64,000 nucleotides of DNA from Woeseiaceae bacterium (GCA_021773135.1 JAJFKP010000024.1:1-64000), one strand, 5' to 3'; shown: positions 40,540-50,198, numbered from the stretch's first letter. Notes: generated from the letters alone by a model not told the origin. Program-made: numbers and translations.

Positions 40540-41781
40540 ATGGAAAATACGCCGCCAGCAGAAAACACCCGCTTCGATGTCATTGTCTGGGGTGCCACCG
40601 GCTTTACCGGTCGCCTGGTTGTCGAATACCTGTTACAGCGTTATCCGCCTGGCAAGACACTGCGCTGGGCGGTCGCCGGACGCAGCCAGTCGAAGCTGGA
40701 CGCTTTGCTGGACGAATTGGTTGCAAGTGGCGAACGGCCTCCAACCATGGTGGCGGACAGTCACGACGAGGCCTCGCTCGAGCAAATGACGAGAGCGACG
40801 CGAGTCGTATTGACAACGGTCGGTCCCTACGCCAAGTACGGCAGTGAACTCGTAGCTGCCTGTGTTCGCAACGGCACGCACTACTGTGATCTGTGTGGTG
40901 AGGTGCAGTGGATGCGCAAAATGATAGATCTGCACCAGTCCGCCGCAGAAAAAAGTGGCGCGAGAATTGTGATGAGCTGTGGGTTCGACTCGATTCCATC
41001 CGATTTTGGCACCTGGTTCTTACAACAGCAGGCGATGCGCCTGCACAGCCAACTTTGCGAACGAATAACCCTCCTGGTCAGGGCGATGAAAGGCGGCGCC
41101 AGTGGCGGCACGTCTGCAAGCATGCTGAATGCAATTGACGAAGCCCGTCGCGACAGGAACGTCGCGCGCGTGCTGGTGGATCCGTACGGATTGAACCCGG
41201 CCGGCGCGCACCGTGGAGCAGATTCCAGAGACCAGCAGGGAGCGACTTTCCACAGGCCTGCCGATTTGTGGACCGCGCCGTTCGTGATGGCGACGGTGAA
41301 CACGCGTGTTGTGCGGCGTACCAATGCCCTGTCCGGTTTTGCCTATGGAAAAACATTCCGATATCACGAAGCGACGATTACCGGCAAAGGGCTGGCAGGT
41401 CGGCTTCGCGCGGCAGCCATGGGCTTGGCGTTGCGCCTGTTTGTGCTGGCCAGCGCAATGCGTCCTACCCGCCGTTGGGTCGTGGAGAAACTGCTACCCA
41501 GTCCCGGCGAGGGCCCGTCAAAACACGAGCGGGAGAACGGGTACTTCAATCTATTGCTGATCGGCGAACTCGCTGACGGCTCGCTAATTCGCGCCAGGGT
41601 AAAAGGGGACCGCGACCCGGGCTACGGCTCGACGAGCAAGATGCTGGCAGAAAGCGCGGTTTGTCTCGCGCTCGATGCAACTGACGTCGGCGGCGGCTGC
41701 TGGACGCCGGTCACCGCAATGGGCCAGTCACTTTATGAACGACTAACGACGAATGCCGGCCTTAGCTTTGAGCTGGATTAG
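40540..41781 (+). CDS. Saccharopine dehydrogenase family protein (trans-acting enoyl reductase type)
   Basis: NAD(P)-dependent oxidoreductase with a Rossmann N-terminus, FDVIVWGATGFTGRLVVEYL, at residues 12-31. The conserved GPYAKYG, CDLCGEVQWMRKMI and CGFDSIPSDFGT segments follow. The family includes mycobacterial trans-acting enoyl reductases and eukaryotic SCCPDH; none of these is necessarily the role here. Length is 413 residues. It is a single gene divergent from the lipoprotein at 38613-40352. Confidence 0.85.
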   Translation: MENTPPAENTRFDVIVWGATGFTGRLVVEYLLQRYPPGKTLRWAVAGRSQSKLDALLDELVASGERPPTMVADSHDEASLEQMTRATRVVLTTVGPYAKYGSELVAACVRNGTHYCDLCGEVQWMRKMIDLHQSAAEKSGARIVMSCGFDSIPSDFGTWFLQQQAMRLHSQLCERITLLVRAMKGGASGGTSASMLNAIDEARRDRNVARVLVDPYGLNPAGAHRGADSRDQQGATFHRPADLWTAPFVMATVNTRVVRRTNALSGFAYGKTFRYHEATITGKGLAGRLRAAAMGLALRLFVLASAMRPTRRWVVEKLLPSPGEGPSKHERENGYFNLLLIGELADGSLIRARVKGDRDPGYGSTSKMLAESAVCLALDATDVGGGCWTPVTAMGQSLYERLTTNAGLSFELD

Positions 41782-42008
41782 TCCGGGAAGTGGTTGCAGA
41801 AATGAGGCCCGACTACGCCGCAGTGATTCGTCCGGGTACCCGCCACTGCCACATTAAAGGGTGCCAAGCATTTTCTCGAATTGAATTTAACTAAATAACT
41901 TAAATAAATGATTTATAACGTTATTTATTTCACAAGCACACCTACAATTCCATGACGCTTTTATGAACTCACATCCCATTCGTCACGCCTGCCCGGCCAG
42001 GCATCACT

Positions 42009-43007
42009 GTGGCTGATTCCGATGAATCAACGCTCGCCTACATGGGCCTGCAACCACACGACATTCTTGGGGCGCTCGAAAACCTTGGGTTTCAATGTGA
42101 CGGTCGGTTTCTGACCCTGAACAGTTACGAGAATCGGGTCTACCAGGTAGGCATTGAAGACAGTCAGCCTGTGGTTGCCAAATTCTATCGCCCGGGACGC
42201 TGGACAGACCTGGCGATCCAGGAAGAACACGACTTCGCAATCGAGCTTGCCAATACGGACATTCCTGTCGTGCCCCCCATAGCAGTCAACGGTAATACGC
42301 TGCATCATCTGGACAATTTCAGGATTTCTGTTTCGCCCTGCAGGGGCGGACGGTCGCCGGATCTCGATAATCAGGACCTTATGCGGCAACTGGGCAGACT
42401 GATTGCGCGCATCCATCTTGCCGGCGAAGCCAGCCGCTTTCGCCATCGGCCACGGCTCGATATCGAAACTTACGGTTACGAGTCCTGTGATTTCCTGCTC
42501 GACAACGAGTTTATTCCCGCTGAGATGAGTGATGTCTATGCGGGCATAACCGAACATCTTTTTGATGGCATTCACAACTGCTATGACCGCGCGGGGAATT
42601 GTCGGGAAATTCGTTTGCACGGCGATTTCCATCCGGGAAACGTCCTTGTCAATGGCGAGCAACTGCACATCGTTGATCTCGACGATGCGCGGACCGGCCC
42701 TGCCATCCAGGATCTGTGGATGTTCCTGTCGGGAGACCGCGCGGAGCAAACGCCGCAGTTGGCAAACCTCCTGGAAGGCTATCTCGAATTTCGCCGCTTC
42801 GATGCGCGCGAACTTCACCTGATCGAAGCACTGCGAACGCTGAGGTTAATGCACTACGCGGCCTGGCTCGCCCGCCGCTGGGAAGACCCTGCCTTTAAGA
42901 CCGCATTCCCATGGTTTGACTCGCCGCGCTATTGGGACGAGCACATACTGTCTCTGCGGGAACAGGCAGCACTGATGCAGGAGGAACCGCTCGCCTGGTC
43001 GGGATGA
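42009..43007 (+). CDS. srkA: Stress response serine/threonine kinase SrkA (YihE)
   Basis: Aminoglycoside-phosphotransferase-fold protein kinase, in E. coli protecting stressed cells from the MazEF pathway. The 332 residues include NSYENRVYQVG (nucleotide loop region), VVAKFYRPGRW with the ATP-contacting Lys, the catalytic loop LHGDFHPGNVLV near residue 201 and the metal motif IVDLDDARTGP. The start is GTG at 42009. The 227-base gap upstream is AT rich (41878-41940) but holds no gene. Confidence 0.92.
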   Translation: MADSDESTLAYMGLQPHDILGALENLGFQCDGRFLTLNSYENRVYQVGIEDSQPVVAKFYRPGRWTDLAIQEEHDFAIELANTDIPVVPPIAVNGNTLHHLDNFRISVSPCRGGRSPDLDNQDLMRQLGRLIARIHLAGEASRFRHRPRLDIETYGYESCDFLLDNEFIPAEMSDVYAGITEHLFDGIHNCYDRAGNCREIRLHGDFHPGNVLVNGEQLHIVDLDDARTGPAIQDLWMFLSGDRAEQTPQLANLLEGYLEFRRFDARELHLIEALRTLRLMHYAAWLARRWEDPAFKTAFPWFDSPRYWDEHILSLREQAALMQEEPLAWSG

Positions 43008-43232
43008 ACGCCGTTAGTTTATCGCTGCAAATAGTAATCGACGGATTAAATGATTTTTTCAAAAACCTGATTAAAATCTAATACATAGACGCCAATGGCA
43101 AGGTTATGTTGCACGCGGATACCGATCGCCGACCGGTTGCACTGCCTTGCAGTGCAGTCTACAGTCATAGACCTTAGTATTGACGGGGCTTTGCGGAACT
43201 AAACAGGCTGCAGACGCTCTGATATGTGAACC

Positions 43233-43961
43233 ATGGCACGCCAATCCCTCCGGGAAAATTCTGCTTTGAAGTCCAACCGACTGAAGTTCGTCCTTAGCGT
43301 CATGACGGCGATGATGGCCGCCGGCTGTGGCGGCTCCAAAGTGACGCTGCACAATCCAACCATTCCGGAACCGTTGATCGATCAAATGCCGCTAATCGTC
43401 GCGGCCCGTTACCCGGAAGTCTTTGACAGCTTCGTCCATGAAGAACAGGTGATCGGGAAAGAGAAATGGTCAATCGACCTGGGGCGATCGAATCGAATGT
43501 TGTTCACACAACTGTTTGGCTCAATGTTTACCGATTTCAGCGTTGTTGGCGCGGAGGATGACGCGCGTGACCTGACGTTTGACGCACTAATCGAACCCAG
43601 CATCGACGCCTTTGAATTTTCGGTACCCAGTCAAAGCCAAACGGAGGAGTTTGCCGTCTGGATTCGATACCGCATCAAGATTTTTGACAAAGACGGCACG
43701 CAAATAGCGAATTGGCCGATTGCAGCGTATGGGAAGAGTCAATCCGGGTCGTTTGGCGGCGACGATGCCCTGAAAAGAGCAGCGGTGCTGGCGATGCGCG
43801 ATGCCGCAGCGCTCATAATTTTACAGATGGATAAAGCCACCGGCATCAGCAAACTCAGTGAAGCGCATGCCAATCAAACGGCTACCCCCGCTGAGATGCC
43901 TGACGAGATGACCCTACGGACGACGGCGGCAGAGGATATACCGGATGAATCAGGCTTATAA
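43233..43961 (+). CDS. Predicted lipoprotein of unknown function
   Basis: A 242-residue protein with an N-terminal signal peptide and lipobox MAAGC (Cys near residue 32). I do not recognise the family. The middle reads like a lipoprotein with an ABC-transport-auxiliary-like or LptE-like alpha/beta fold (FDALIEPSIDAFEF, FAVWIRYRIKIFDKDG), but that is speculation. The last residues are Pro/Asp/Glu-rich. Its stop overlaps the start of the next gene by 17 bases, indicating translational coupling. Confidence 0.75.
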   Translation: MARQSLRENSALKSNRLKFVLSVMTAMMAAGCGGSKVTLHNPTIPEPLIDQMPLIVAARYPEVFDSFVHEEQVIGKEKWSIDLGRSNRMLFTQLFGSMFTDFSVVGAEDDARDLTFDALIEPSIDAFEFSVPSQSQTEEFAVWIRYRIKIFDKDGTQIANWPIAAYGKSQSGSFGGDDALKRAAVLAMRDAAALIILQMDKATGISKLSEAHANQTATPAEMPDEMTLRTTAAEDIPDESGL

Positions 43962-44628
43962 CCACAATCTATCTCGTGCTCTGCTGCTGGTCCTATCGGC
44001 ATGGCTGTTAAGCGGTTGCGTTACGTCCAGGATTGAGAATATCCGCGAAGGCAACACCGGGCTCGAAGAAGGAGAAGGCATTGTCATCATGGCCAAGAGT
44101 TATCACCTTGGCAATGAAACAGAAGCGAAATTCATTAGCTGTGTCGGTAAGTCGATCGGTCGTGGTTCAAGCGGGCTGCGCGTTATTCCGAATAACGAAT
44201 TCGTCGATGCCCTGTTTCCCTGGTTTGAGCCACGTACAGCGCCAGCCGAAACCAAGGGTCTGCCAACTTTGATGTCACGGCCCGGAGTCGCACAGAAAAT
44301 CAAGGACCAAGGCGTTCGTTACGTCGTATGGCTTGACGGCGACACCGATAAAGTTGCGGGCGGCGGCAGCATGTCGTGCGCGGCCGGGCCTGGCGGCGGC
44401 GGTTGCTTCGGTTTCGCCTGGTGGCAAAATGACTCCAATTACGAAGCCAGCGTGTGGGATCTTTCGGGACTGGAAGATGCCGGCACCGTCAGGACTGACG
44501 TCAGTGGTACGTCCTTTCTGCCTGCAATCGTCGTCCCGATTCCGTTACTCGCCAGGACCCAAAACAAGGCCTGCAACGCGCTGGCTGACCAGCTAAGGCT
44601 ATTTATCGTCTCAGACGAATCAGCCTAA
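43945..44628 (+). CDS. Predicted lipoprotein of unknown function
   Basis: A 227-residue protein with signal peptide and lipobox LLSGC (Cys near residue 25). A central Gly-rich insert (AAGPGGGGCFGFAWW) and two further cysteines are present. The sequence GVRYVVWLDGDTD suggests an alpha/beta fold, but no family is recognised. It overlaps the preceding lipoprotein gene by 17 bases, so the pair probably acts together. Its stop overlaps the stop of the NlpC/P60 gene. Confidence 0.75.
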   Translation: MNQAYNHNLSRALLLVLSAWLLSGCVTSRIENIREGNTGLEEGEGIVIMAKSYHLGNETEAKFISCVGKSIGRGSSGLRVIPNNEFVDALFPWFEPRTAPAETKGLPTLMSRPGVAQKIKDQGVRYVVWLDGDTDKVAGGGSMSCAAGPGGGGCFGFAWWQNDSNYEASVWDLSGLEDAGTVRTDVSGTSFLPAIVVPIPLLARTQNKACNALADQLRLFIVSDESA

Positions 44629-45146
44629 TACGGACGCGCAGCTCGCACGAACGCGCGCCGGTAGAAATCCGAGTCAAGCACCTCGACACTCACCTGCCGT
44701 CCGGAAGCTGGCGCATGCACAAAACGCCGCTCGCCCAAATACAGGCCGACGTGCGAAATGCTGCCATCTATTCTAAAAAAGAGCAGGTCCCCTACCCGCA
44801 AATCCCTGCTCTTCACCGGCGTTAACTGCCGCCATTGCTCTGACGTGGTTCTCGGAATGCGCCGACCTGCACCCGCATAGGCATACTGGACCAACCCACT
44901 GCAGTCGAAGCCCCGGTCAGTTGAACCGCCGTAAACATACGGCACTCCCAGCTGGCGCAGTGCTACTACTGCGGCGCGCTCACCAACGGTCCTGCTCTTT
45001 GCCGGCGCCCTCGCAACCGGTTTGGCAGTCGCGCTCTTGCCAACGGGCACGCGCCTGACCTGCTCATGCCCGCACGCCGAAATAATCGTGAAAATCACGC
45101 AAAGTGCTGCAATTTTGTAGTTAATGGAAAGCTGCAAAGATGACAT
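44625..45146 (-). CDS. NlpC/P60 family lipoprotein endopeptidase (MepS/Spr-like)
   Basis: Predicted peptidoglycan endopeptidase of family C40. An N-terminal signal with lipobox IISAC (Cys near 25) is followed by a basic linker and the catalytic domain: GVPYVYGGSTDRGFDCSGLVQYAYA with the catalytic Cys, DGSISHVGLYLG with the His, and FVHAP with the third residue. Length is 173 residues. Likely works in the periplasm on peptide cross-links. It converges on the lipoprotein pair and is divergent from the AAA ATPase gene. Confidence 0.9.
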   Translation of the reverse strand: MSSLQLSINYKIAALCVIFTIISACGHEQVRRVPVGKSATAKPVARAPAKSRTVGERAAVVALRQLGVPYVYGGSTDRGFDCSGLVQYAYAGAGRRIPRTTSEQWRQLTPVKSRDLRVGDLLFFRIDGSISHVGLYLGERRFVHAPASGRQVSVEVLDSDFYRRAFVRAARPY

Positions 45147-45193
45147 GGGTCTTACTCTGATCGATGCTGATTAACATACACTGTGGTCCCTGA

Positions 45194-46756
45194 ATGACAA
45201 ATGAACTGGGTCGAGCCTTTGGATTGGCACAGACTAACGTACGTGAATATGCAAGCAGCGGAATGATGGACAGACAAAGGGACCTCGAAATAATTCTCCG
45301 ATCGCGGATGCCGATCGTTGTAATTGAAACTCGCGACGAAAAGCGCATGCTGCAGCTGCTTCGGTCCATTGCGATGGCCCAATTTGGTGACAATTATCTC
45401 CCCCTGTTTCGCTGGACTGTTACAGACGGCTTGCAGCGGCTCGACATAGAACTTGAACCACAACTGCACAACTCAGAGCCGCCGGATGTGCTCAAGCACA
45501 TTCGCGCCGTGAGCAAACCGGGACTGTATGCGCTCCTCGACTTCCATCCGTACCTGCAGGACCCGGTCAACATACGACTGCTCAAAGACATCTGCATGGG
45601 CTATGCGGAAGTGCCGCGCCAGCTGATCCTCCTCAGCCACAAGGTTGAGCTACCTCAGGAACTGGAGAACTTCACCGCGAGGTTTGACATGGCGCTGCCA
45701 ACGACCGCGCAGCGCGAGACTATTGTGAAACGAGTCGCATCCGAATATACAAGCGAACATCCTGGCGCACGTGTGCAGACCGACCGGAAGGCTTACACGA
45801 TGCTAATCCAGAACCTGGCTGGTCTAACCGATCGGGATACTGAACGGCTCGCACGTAACGCGATATTTCACGACGGCGCTATTACGAAGAGCGACCTGCC
45901 TGGCGTCATGCAGGCAAAGTACGAATTACTGAATCGTGGCGGCATATTGCACTTTGAATACGACACCGCGAAATTCAGCGACGTCGGCGGACTGAAGAAC
46001 CTGAAGCAGTGGTTGCAATTGCGCAAACCAGCGTTTCACACAGAAGCCGGCCCTACTCACCTGGACACACCAAAAGGTATCTTACTGATTGGCGTCCAGG
46101 GGTGCGGCAAAAGCCTGGCTGCGAAAGCAACAGCAGGCATATTCGACCTGCCACTTTTGCGACTGGACTTTGCGACGCTTTACAACAAATACCACGGGGA
46201 GACAGAGCGTAATTTAAGAGACTCCCTGAAGACGGCCGACGTCATGTCTCCGTGCGTGCTGTGGATTGACGAAATAGAAAAAGGCCTTGCCGGGAAAGGC
46301 GGTGAGACCGGCACCTCGCAGCGCGTGCTGGGAAGCTTTCTAACCTGGATGGCTGAAAAGGAGAGCAATGTATTTGTGGTCGCAACCGCAAACGACATCA
46401 GCACGCTACCGCCGGAACTGGTACGCAAGGGTCGATTTGACGAGTTGTTTTTCGTCGATCTTCCTGCCACCTCAATTCGCAAGCAGATTTTTGAAATCCA
46501 CATGCGTATGCGCAGTCAGGACACCGGCGCGATAGATCTCGACAAAGTAGCGATGGCAGCGGAAGGCTTCTCGGGTGCGGAAATTGAGCAGGCGATCGTA
46601 TCTTCGCTATATGCTGCACATGCACATGACTCTACTCTAACTACAGAGCTGCTCTTGGCCGAACTCAAGCGAACCCGACCACTGTCAGTCGTAATGGCTG
46701 AAAAGGTTGATCTATTGCGGCGCTGGGCGGATGGAAGAACGGTTGCCTGTGATTAA
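45194..46756 (+). CDS. Ycf46-type AAA ATPase
   Basis: A 520-residue protein of the Ycf46/AAA group known from plastids, cyanobacteria and many bacteria; its role is not established. The N-terminal region (PIVVIETRDEKRML) is the Ycf46-specific domain. The AAA module has Walker A GVQGCGKS (residues 300-307), Walker B VLWIDE (355-360) and RKGRFDELFFVDLP containing the likely Arg finger. Homologues often begin near DLEIILRSR, so the true start may be the ATG at 45263 or 45266. It is followed by a hairpin and the FHA coiled-coil gene. Confidence 0.88.
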   Translation: MTNELGRAFGLAQTNVREYASSGMMDRQRDLEIILRSRMPIVVIETRDEKRMLQLLRSIAMAQFGDNYLPLFRWTVTDGLQRLDIELEPQLHNSEPPDVLKHIRAVSKPGLYALLDFHPYLQDPVNIRLLKDICMGYAEVPRQLILLSHKVELPQELENFTARFDMALPTTAQRETIVKRVASEYTSEHPGARVQTDRKAYTMLIQNLAGLTDRDTERLARNAIFHDGAITKSDLPGVMQAKYELLNRGGILHFEYDTAKFSDVGGLKNLKQWLQLRKPAFHTEAGPTHLDTPKGILLIGVQGCGKSLAAKATAGIFDLPLLRLDFATLYNKYHGETERNLRDSLKTADVMSPCVLWIDEIEKGLAGKGGETGTSQRVLGSFLTWMAEKESNVFVVATANDISTLPPELVRKGRFDELFFVDLPATSIRKQIFEIHMRMRSQDTGAIDLDKVAMAAEGFSGAEIEQAIVSSLYAAHAHDSTLTTELLLAELKRTRPLSVVMAEKVDLLRRWADGRTVACD

Positions 46757-46765
46757 GTTCAATGC

Positions 46766-46791
46766 CTGCGACATTTAACGAAATGTCGCAG
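46766..46791 (+). terminator. Strong hairpin after the AAA ATPase gene
   Basis: A perfect 11-base stem CTGCGACATTT/AAATGTCGCAG with loop AACG, starting 9 bases after the stop and followed by TTTGT. The T run is short, so it may be a weak terminator or an RNA-stabilising hairpin between this gene and the FHA gene. Confidence 0.6.
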
Positions 46792-46842
46792 TTTGTCGTG
46801 CTGGTGCGGCAAATATGGGTATCTCCATGTTAGAATTTCCTG

Positions 46843-49365
46843 ATGACTAATAAGAATAATAAATCTGATAATTTAGTCGACGCCACCGATCCAGATGCGA
46901 CCGCGGAAGTAGAAGTCAGGGGTGTTTTGCGCTCCATGCGGACCGATAGCCCGGAAATCGAAGTCGATGAGCAAACGTTCGACATAGAAGATCATCACGC
47001 AGGCCTGAATCAGTATTCGCGTGCCGAGCTTCGGACGTTGCTCACAGAGCGGGAAACCGAGCTGGAAAACCTGCGCTACCAATACGAACAAACCAGGAGC
47101 CGCCGTCGTGGCCTGGACGAAGAGCTGAAAGCGCGGATTGAAATTACCGACGATCTAAACGCCCAGGCGGCACGAACCGACGCGCAAATTGGCGAACTGA
47201 CAGACAAACTTGATGCAGAGATTGGCGACCGACTGGCGCTGCGCACCGAACTCGACACGTCGATCGAAACGACAAGAAAATTTGAGACACAGCTTAAAGA
47301 AGCGCGGCAGAAACTCGAAGATACGACACAGAAACTGGAAACGGAAGTCGGCGAACGGAAAAGTCTGCAACTGCAACTGGATAAATTGTCGCAAGATCAT
47401 GACGCCGAAGGAAAGGACCGGCACAGCCTGCAACTGCGTCTCGACGAAGCAGTCAAGAATGCCGAGCACTTAAAGTCTCAGTCGATCAGTGCCGAGACTC
47501 GCCTTGCAGAGGCCGATCAGAAAATCAACGCTGAGGCTGAAGAACGCGAGCAACTGCTACAGCAACTGGAGGCCGAAGCCAAGGAGCGGGAAAGTCTTGC
47601 CGAGCAGCTGGATGCTGCACTCAAAGACCAGCAAAGCCTGCAGCAAAGACTCGATGAGTCAGTTGCACATGCCGAACACCTCAAAACGCAGTCGCACAGC
47701 GCTGAGACTCGTTTGGAAGAAACGCTTCATAGACTTGAAACCGAAGCGCTTGAGCGAGACGGCATTGCGCAAAACCTGGCGGCTGAAATCAGCGCTCGAA
47801 GCGACCTGGAGATCAAGCTGGATGCCGAAATTTGCGACAGAAAAGAATTACAGGGGAGACTTGACGATGCATCCAGTTCTGCGGAGCGCCTGAAGGCAAA
47901 ATCAGACGAACTGGTCTCCAGCTCAAAAGAATTAAAAGGAAAGCTCCGAGCTCGGGAAAGCGATGCCGCGAAAAAAGACAAGCGGATCGCGTCGCTTGAG
48001 AAGCAATTGAAGAAACTATCGAAACGCAGTCGCAGCGTGAACAAAGTCGAATTGGAAAAAGCAAAGAAAGCGTTGGCGCATGAATTATCCGCTTCCAGAA
48101 GTGAAGTGGCAGAGTTAAAGGTTTACATCGATGCCCGCAAGGCCGAATGGGCAGGCCTGCAGACAGGCCTGCAGGATGCTACACAGCAGCTGGAAGAGAA
48201 AAAACTCGAACTTGATACGCTTGCCACCGAATTGGATTCTCGCAATACCCAGTTAGTTCGATCCCGAGAGCAGTACATCAAGGCATCTGAAGACCTTGCC
48301 AATCAGAAAGCGCGGGTACGTAAACTGCGTAAAGAAAACAGTGAACTGGATAAATCGCTACATCACGACGCTAAGCAGAAACTGGACGAGACAGCCAGGA
48401 TCGTATCGGAACAATCCGGGCAACTGGAAGCACAATCCCACCAAATTGAAGAACTGCGTACCGACCTCGAGAAATCGACAAGCTATGCAGACTCGCTGCG
48501 CATGCAGCTGCAAGACCAGATTGCAATCTCCAAAGTTTCAGTCGCCATGCGTGAAAAACTGGAAGCCGGACTGGATGCGGCAAATGCGGCGATCAACGAG
48601 CTGACCGACAAGCATCACGCAGAGGCAGAACGCGCCAACCAGCTCGCCGAATTAAATGCTTCCATGCAATCGAGGTTCGACAATGAAATTCGACAGGTCA
48701 GGTTCGAATTGGGCGCTGCCGAAGAAACCATCGCCGGACAGGAGACGCTGAATGAGCAATTAGTGTCTGACCTGGTCGATCACCGGAGCTTCCGACAGGC
48801 ACTGGAAACGCAACTCGGTGAGGTTGAGCAGGAATCCAGCGATTCCCTTGCCGGACTCAATAAGGAACTCGCGAAGGCCCGTCGCAGTGCAGAGGATCTT
48901 GAACGAAACCTGCGCAACAAAGACACGGTCATTACGGAGTTGATGCAGGAGCTGGCGGGCAGAAGTGATTCGATTGAGCTGAAAGATGAGAGCAACAACG
49001 GGCTCCAGGGGATTGATGGTTTCAAAGCTGAAACCGACGAAGATCAAACGCTCGGTGACAGAGACAGAGTCACAAGACAGCTGATCGGCAACGCTGACGG
49101 GCAGGAGCTTCGGTTTCCGCTGTTCAAAGATCGCCTCACAATCGGGCGCACGTCGGATAACGATATTCAGCTAAATATGCAGTACATCAGCCGACGACAT
49201 GCTGTGATCTCGATCGATCACAATCAAACCAGGGTCATCGACTGGGGCAGCAAGAACGGTGTCTTCGTCAATGACACCAAGGTTACCGAGCGAATACTCC
49301 AGCGCGGTGACATCGTCACCATTGGCACTACCGACTTCAGATTCGAAGAACGAACCAAGCGTTAG
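46843..49365 (+). CDS. Long coiled-coil protein with C-terminal FHA domain
   Basis: An 840-residue protein with no clear family. Residues 1-60 are polar and probably disordered. From about 60 to 720 it is a nearly continuous heptad coiled coil rich in Glu, Lys, Leu and Gln. An internal repeat of exactly 70 residues (ten heptads), in which SLQLRLDEAVKNAEHL and SLQQRLDESVAHAEHL are equivalent, shows expansion by duplication. An FHA domain occupies about 745-835, with the key Gly768-Arg769, Ser783, His786 and Asn805-Gly806 that bind phosphothreonine. No membrane segment is seen. It follows the Ycf46 gene on the same strand. Confidence 0.85.
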   Translation: MTNKNNKSDNLVDATDPDATAEVEVRGVLRSMRTDSPEIEVDEQTFDIEDHHAGLNQYSRAELRTLLTERETELENLRYQYEQTRSRRRGLDEELKARIEITDDLNAQAARTDAQIGELTDKLDAEIGDRLALRTELDTSIETTRKFETQLKEARQKLEDTTQKLETEVGERKSLQLQLDKLSQDHDAEGKDRHSLQLRLDEAVKNAEHLKSQSISAETRLAEADQKINAEAEEREQLLQQLEAEAKERESLAEQLDAALKDQQSLQQRLDESVAHAEHLKTQSHSAETRLEETLHRLETEALERDGIAQNLAAEISARSDLEIKLDAEICDRKELQGRLDDASSSAERLKAKSDELVSSSKELKGKLRARESDAAKKDKRIASLEKQLKKLSKRSRSVNKVELEKAKKALAHELSASRSEVAELKVYIDARKAEWAGLQTGLQDATQQLEEKKLELDTLATELDSRNTQLVRSREQYIKASEDLANQKARVRKLRKENSELDKSLHHDAKQKLDETARIVSEQSGQLEAQSHQIEELRTDLEKSTSYADSLRMQLQDQIAISKVSVAMREKLEAGLDAANAAINELTDKHHAEAERANQLAELNASMQSRFDNEIRQVRFELGAAEETIAGQETLNEQLVSDLVDHRSFRQALETQLGEVEQESSDSLAGLNKELAKARRSAEDLERNLRNKDTVITELMQELAGRSDSIELKDESNNGLQGIDGFKAETDEDQTLGDRDRVTRQLIGNADGQELRFPLFKDRLTIGRTSDNDIQLNMQYISRRHAVISIDHNQTRVIDWGSKNGVFVNDTKVTERILQRGDIVTIGTTDFRFEERTKR

Positions 49366-49465
49366 CCTCTCGTCGATTTGTTTTTTCTGTGAGAGTAATC
49401 ACGGCATCCCGGACGGCAATCCGTTATGGTTTGCGCAGTCTTGGCTTACCCGCAATCAAGAACTT

Positions 49466-49762
49466 ATGCAAACGAATGCGCGCACCGGAGAAATGGATTT
49501 CTCGGCGACAGCACAGCTGCCGCGCGACTCATACCATCTCATAAATCGTAAGATCTGGTTACCGAAACTCCTGTATGACAGCCTGCCGATATTCTATTTG
49601 CTGGCCGGCGTTGTGGCGCTTGCGGCAACTCTGTATATCGGTGCCTGGTACTGGGTGGTACCGCATTACATGCTGTTTTCCGCCGGGTGTTTGCACCTTT
49701 TCATTACCGTCTATCGGCGCCGACGCCGACCACCAGAGCCTGAGCAATCGCAGTCCGATTAA
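49466..49762 (+). CDS. Small membrane protein of unknown function
   Basis: A 98-residue protein with two hydrophobic segments (about LLYDSLPIFYLLAGVVALAA and YWVVPHYMLFSAGCLHLFI) and a basic tail RRRRRPPEPE. I chose the ATG at 49466; the longer frame overlaps the FHA coding sequence and is not convincing. Another possible start is a few codons later (MDFSATAQ). No family recognised. Confidence 0.6.
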   Translation: MQTNARTGEMDFSATAQLPRDSYHLINRKIWLPKLLYDSLPIFYLLAGVVALAATLYIGAWYWVVPHYMLFSAGCLHLFITVYRRRRRPPEPEQSQSD

Positions 49763-49875
49763 GACGACCTGGCAAATCCTGCTTGACCTGCATAGCGGCT
49801 TGATAAACGATTAACCATCCTGGTGCTGCCAACCATGCCAATGGTTAGCTCATTGCAATCTTGCCGAGTCGTTAA

Positions 49876-50169
49876 ATGTCTACAGACACAAGGACTGCGA
49901 AGAACAGGTTGGAGCGCGAATGCGCCTTATTCCTGGTTTTGTTTTTAGCAGGTATTTTCGTGCTGCCGAGCATCATTTACCTGGTCGGGGATGCATTGTT
50001 TGGCGATTACGGCGGCAGCGGATTCTCAACATTTTATGGCGAACTCCATAGCCGATTTCGTGCCGGTGACCTCGGTGTCTGGTTTCTTGCGCTCGCGCCC
50101 TACGTCGTATGGCAGCTGATGCGAGTCACAATCCGCGGCTTCCGACGGATTGGAAACGCCCGCCAATAG
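49876..50169 (+). CDS. Small membrane protein of unknown function
   Basis: A 97-residue protein with a charged N-terminus, two membrane segments (FLVLFLAGIFVLPSIIYLVG and LGVWFLALAPYVVWQLM) and a basic end. It has no recognised family. A hairpin terminator follows 30 bases after the stop. Confidence 0.6.
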   Translation: MSTDTRTAKNRLERECALFLVLFLAGIFVLPSIIYLVGDALFGDYGGSGFSTFYGELHSRFRAGDLGVWFLALAPYVVWQLMRVTIRGFRRIGNARQ

Positions 50170-50198
50170 CCGGATTGCCCCGATCGCAATCACGCGAT

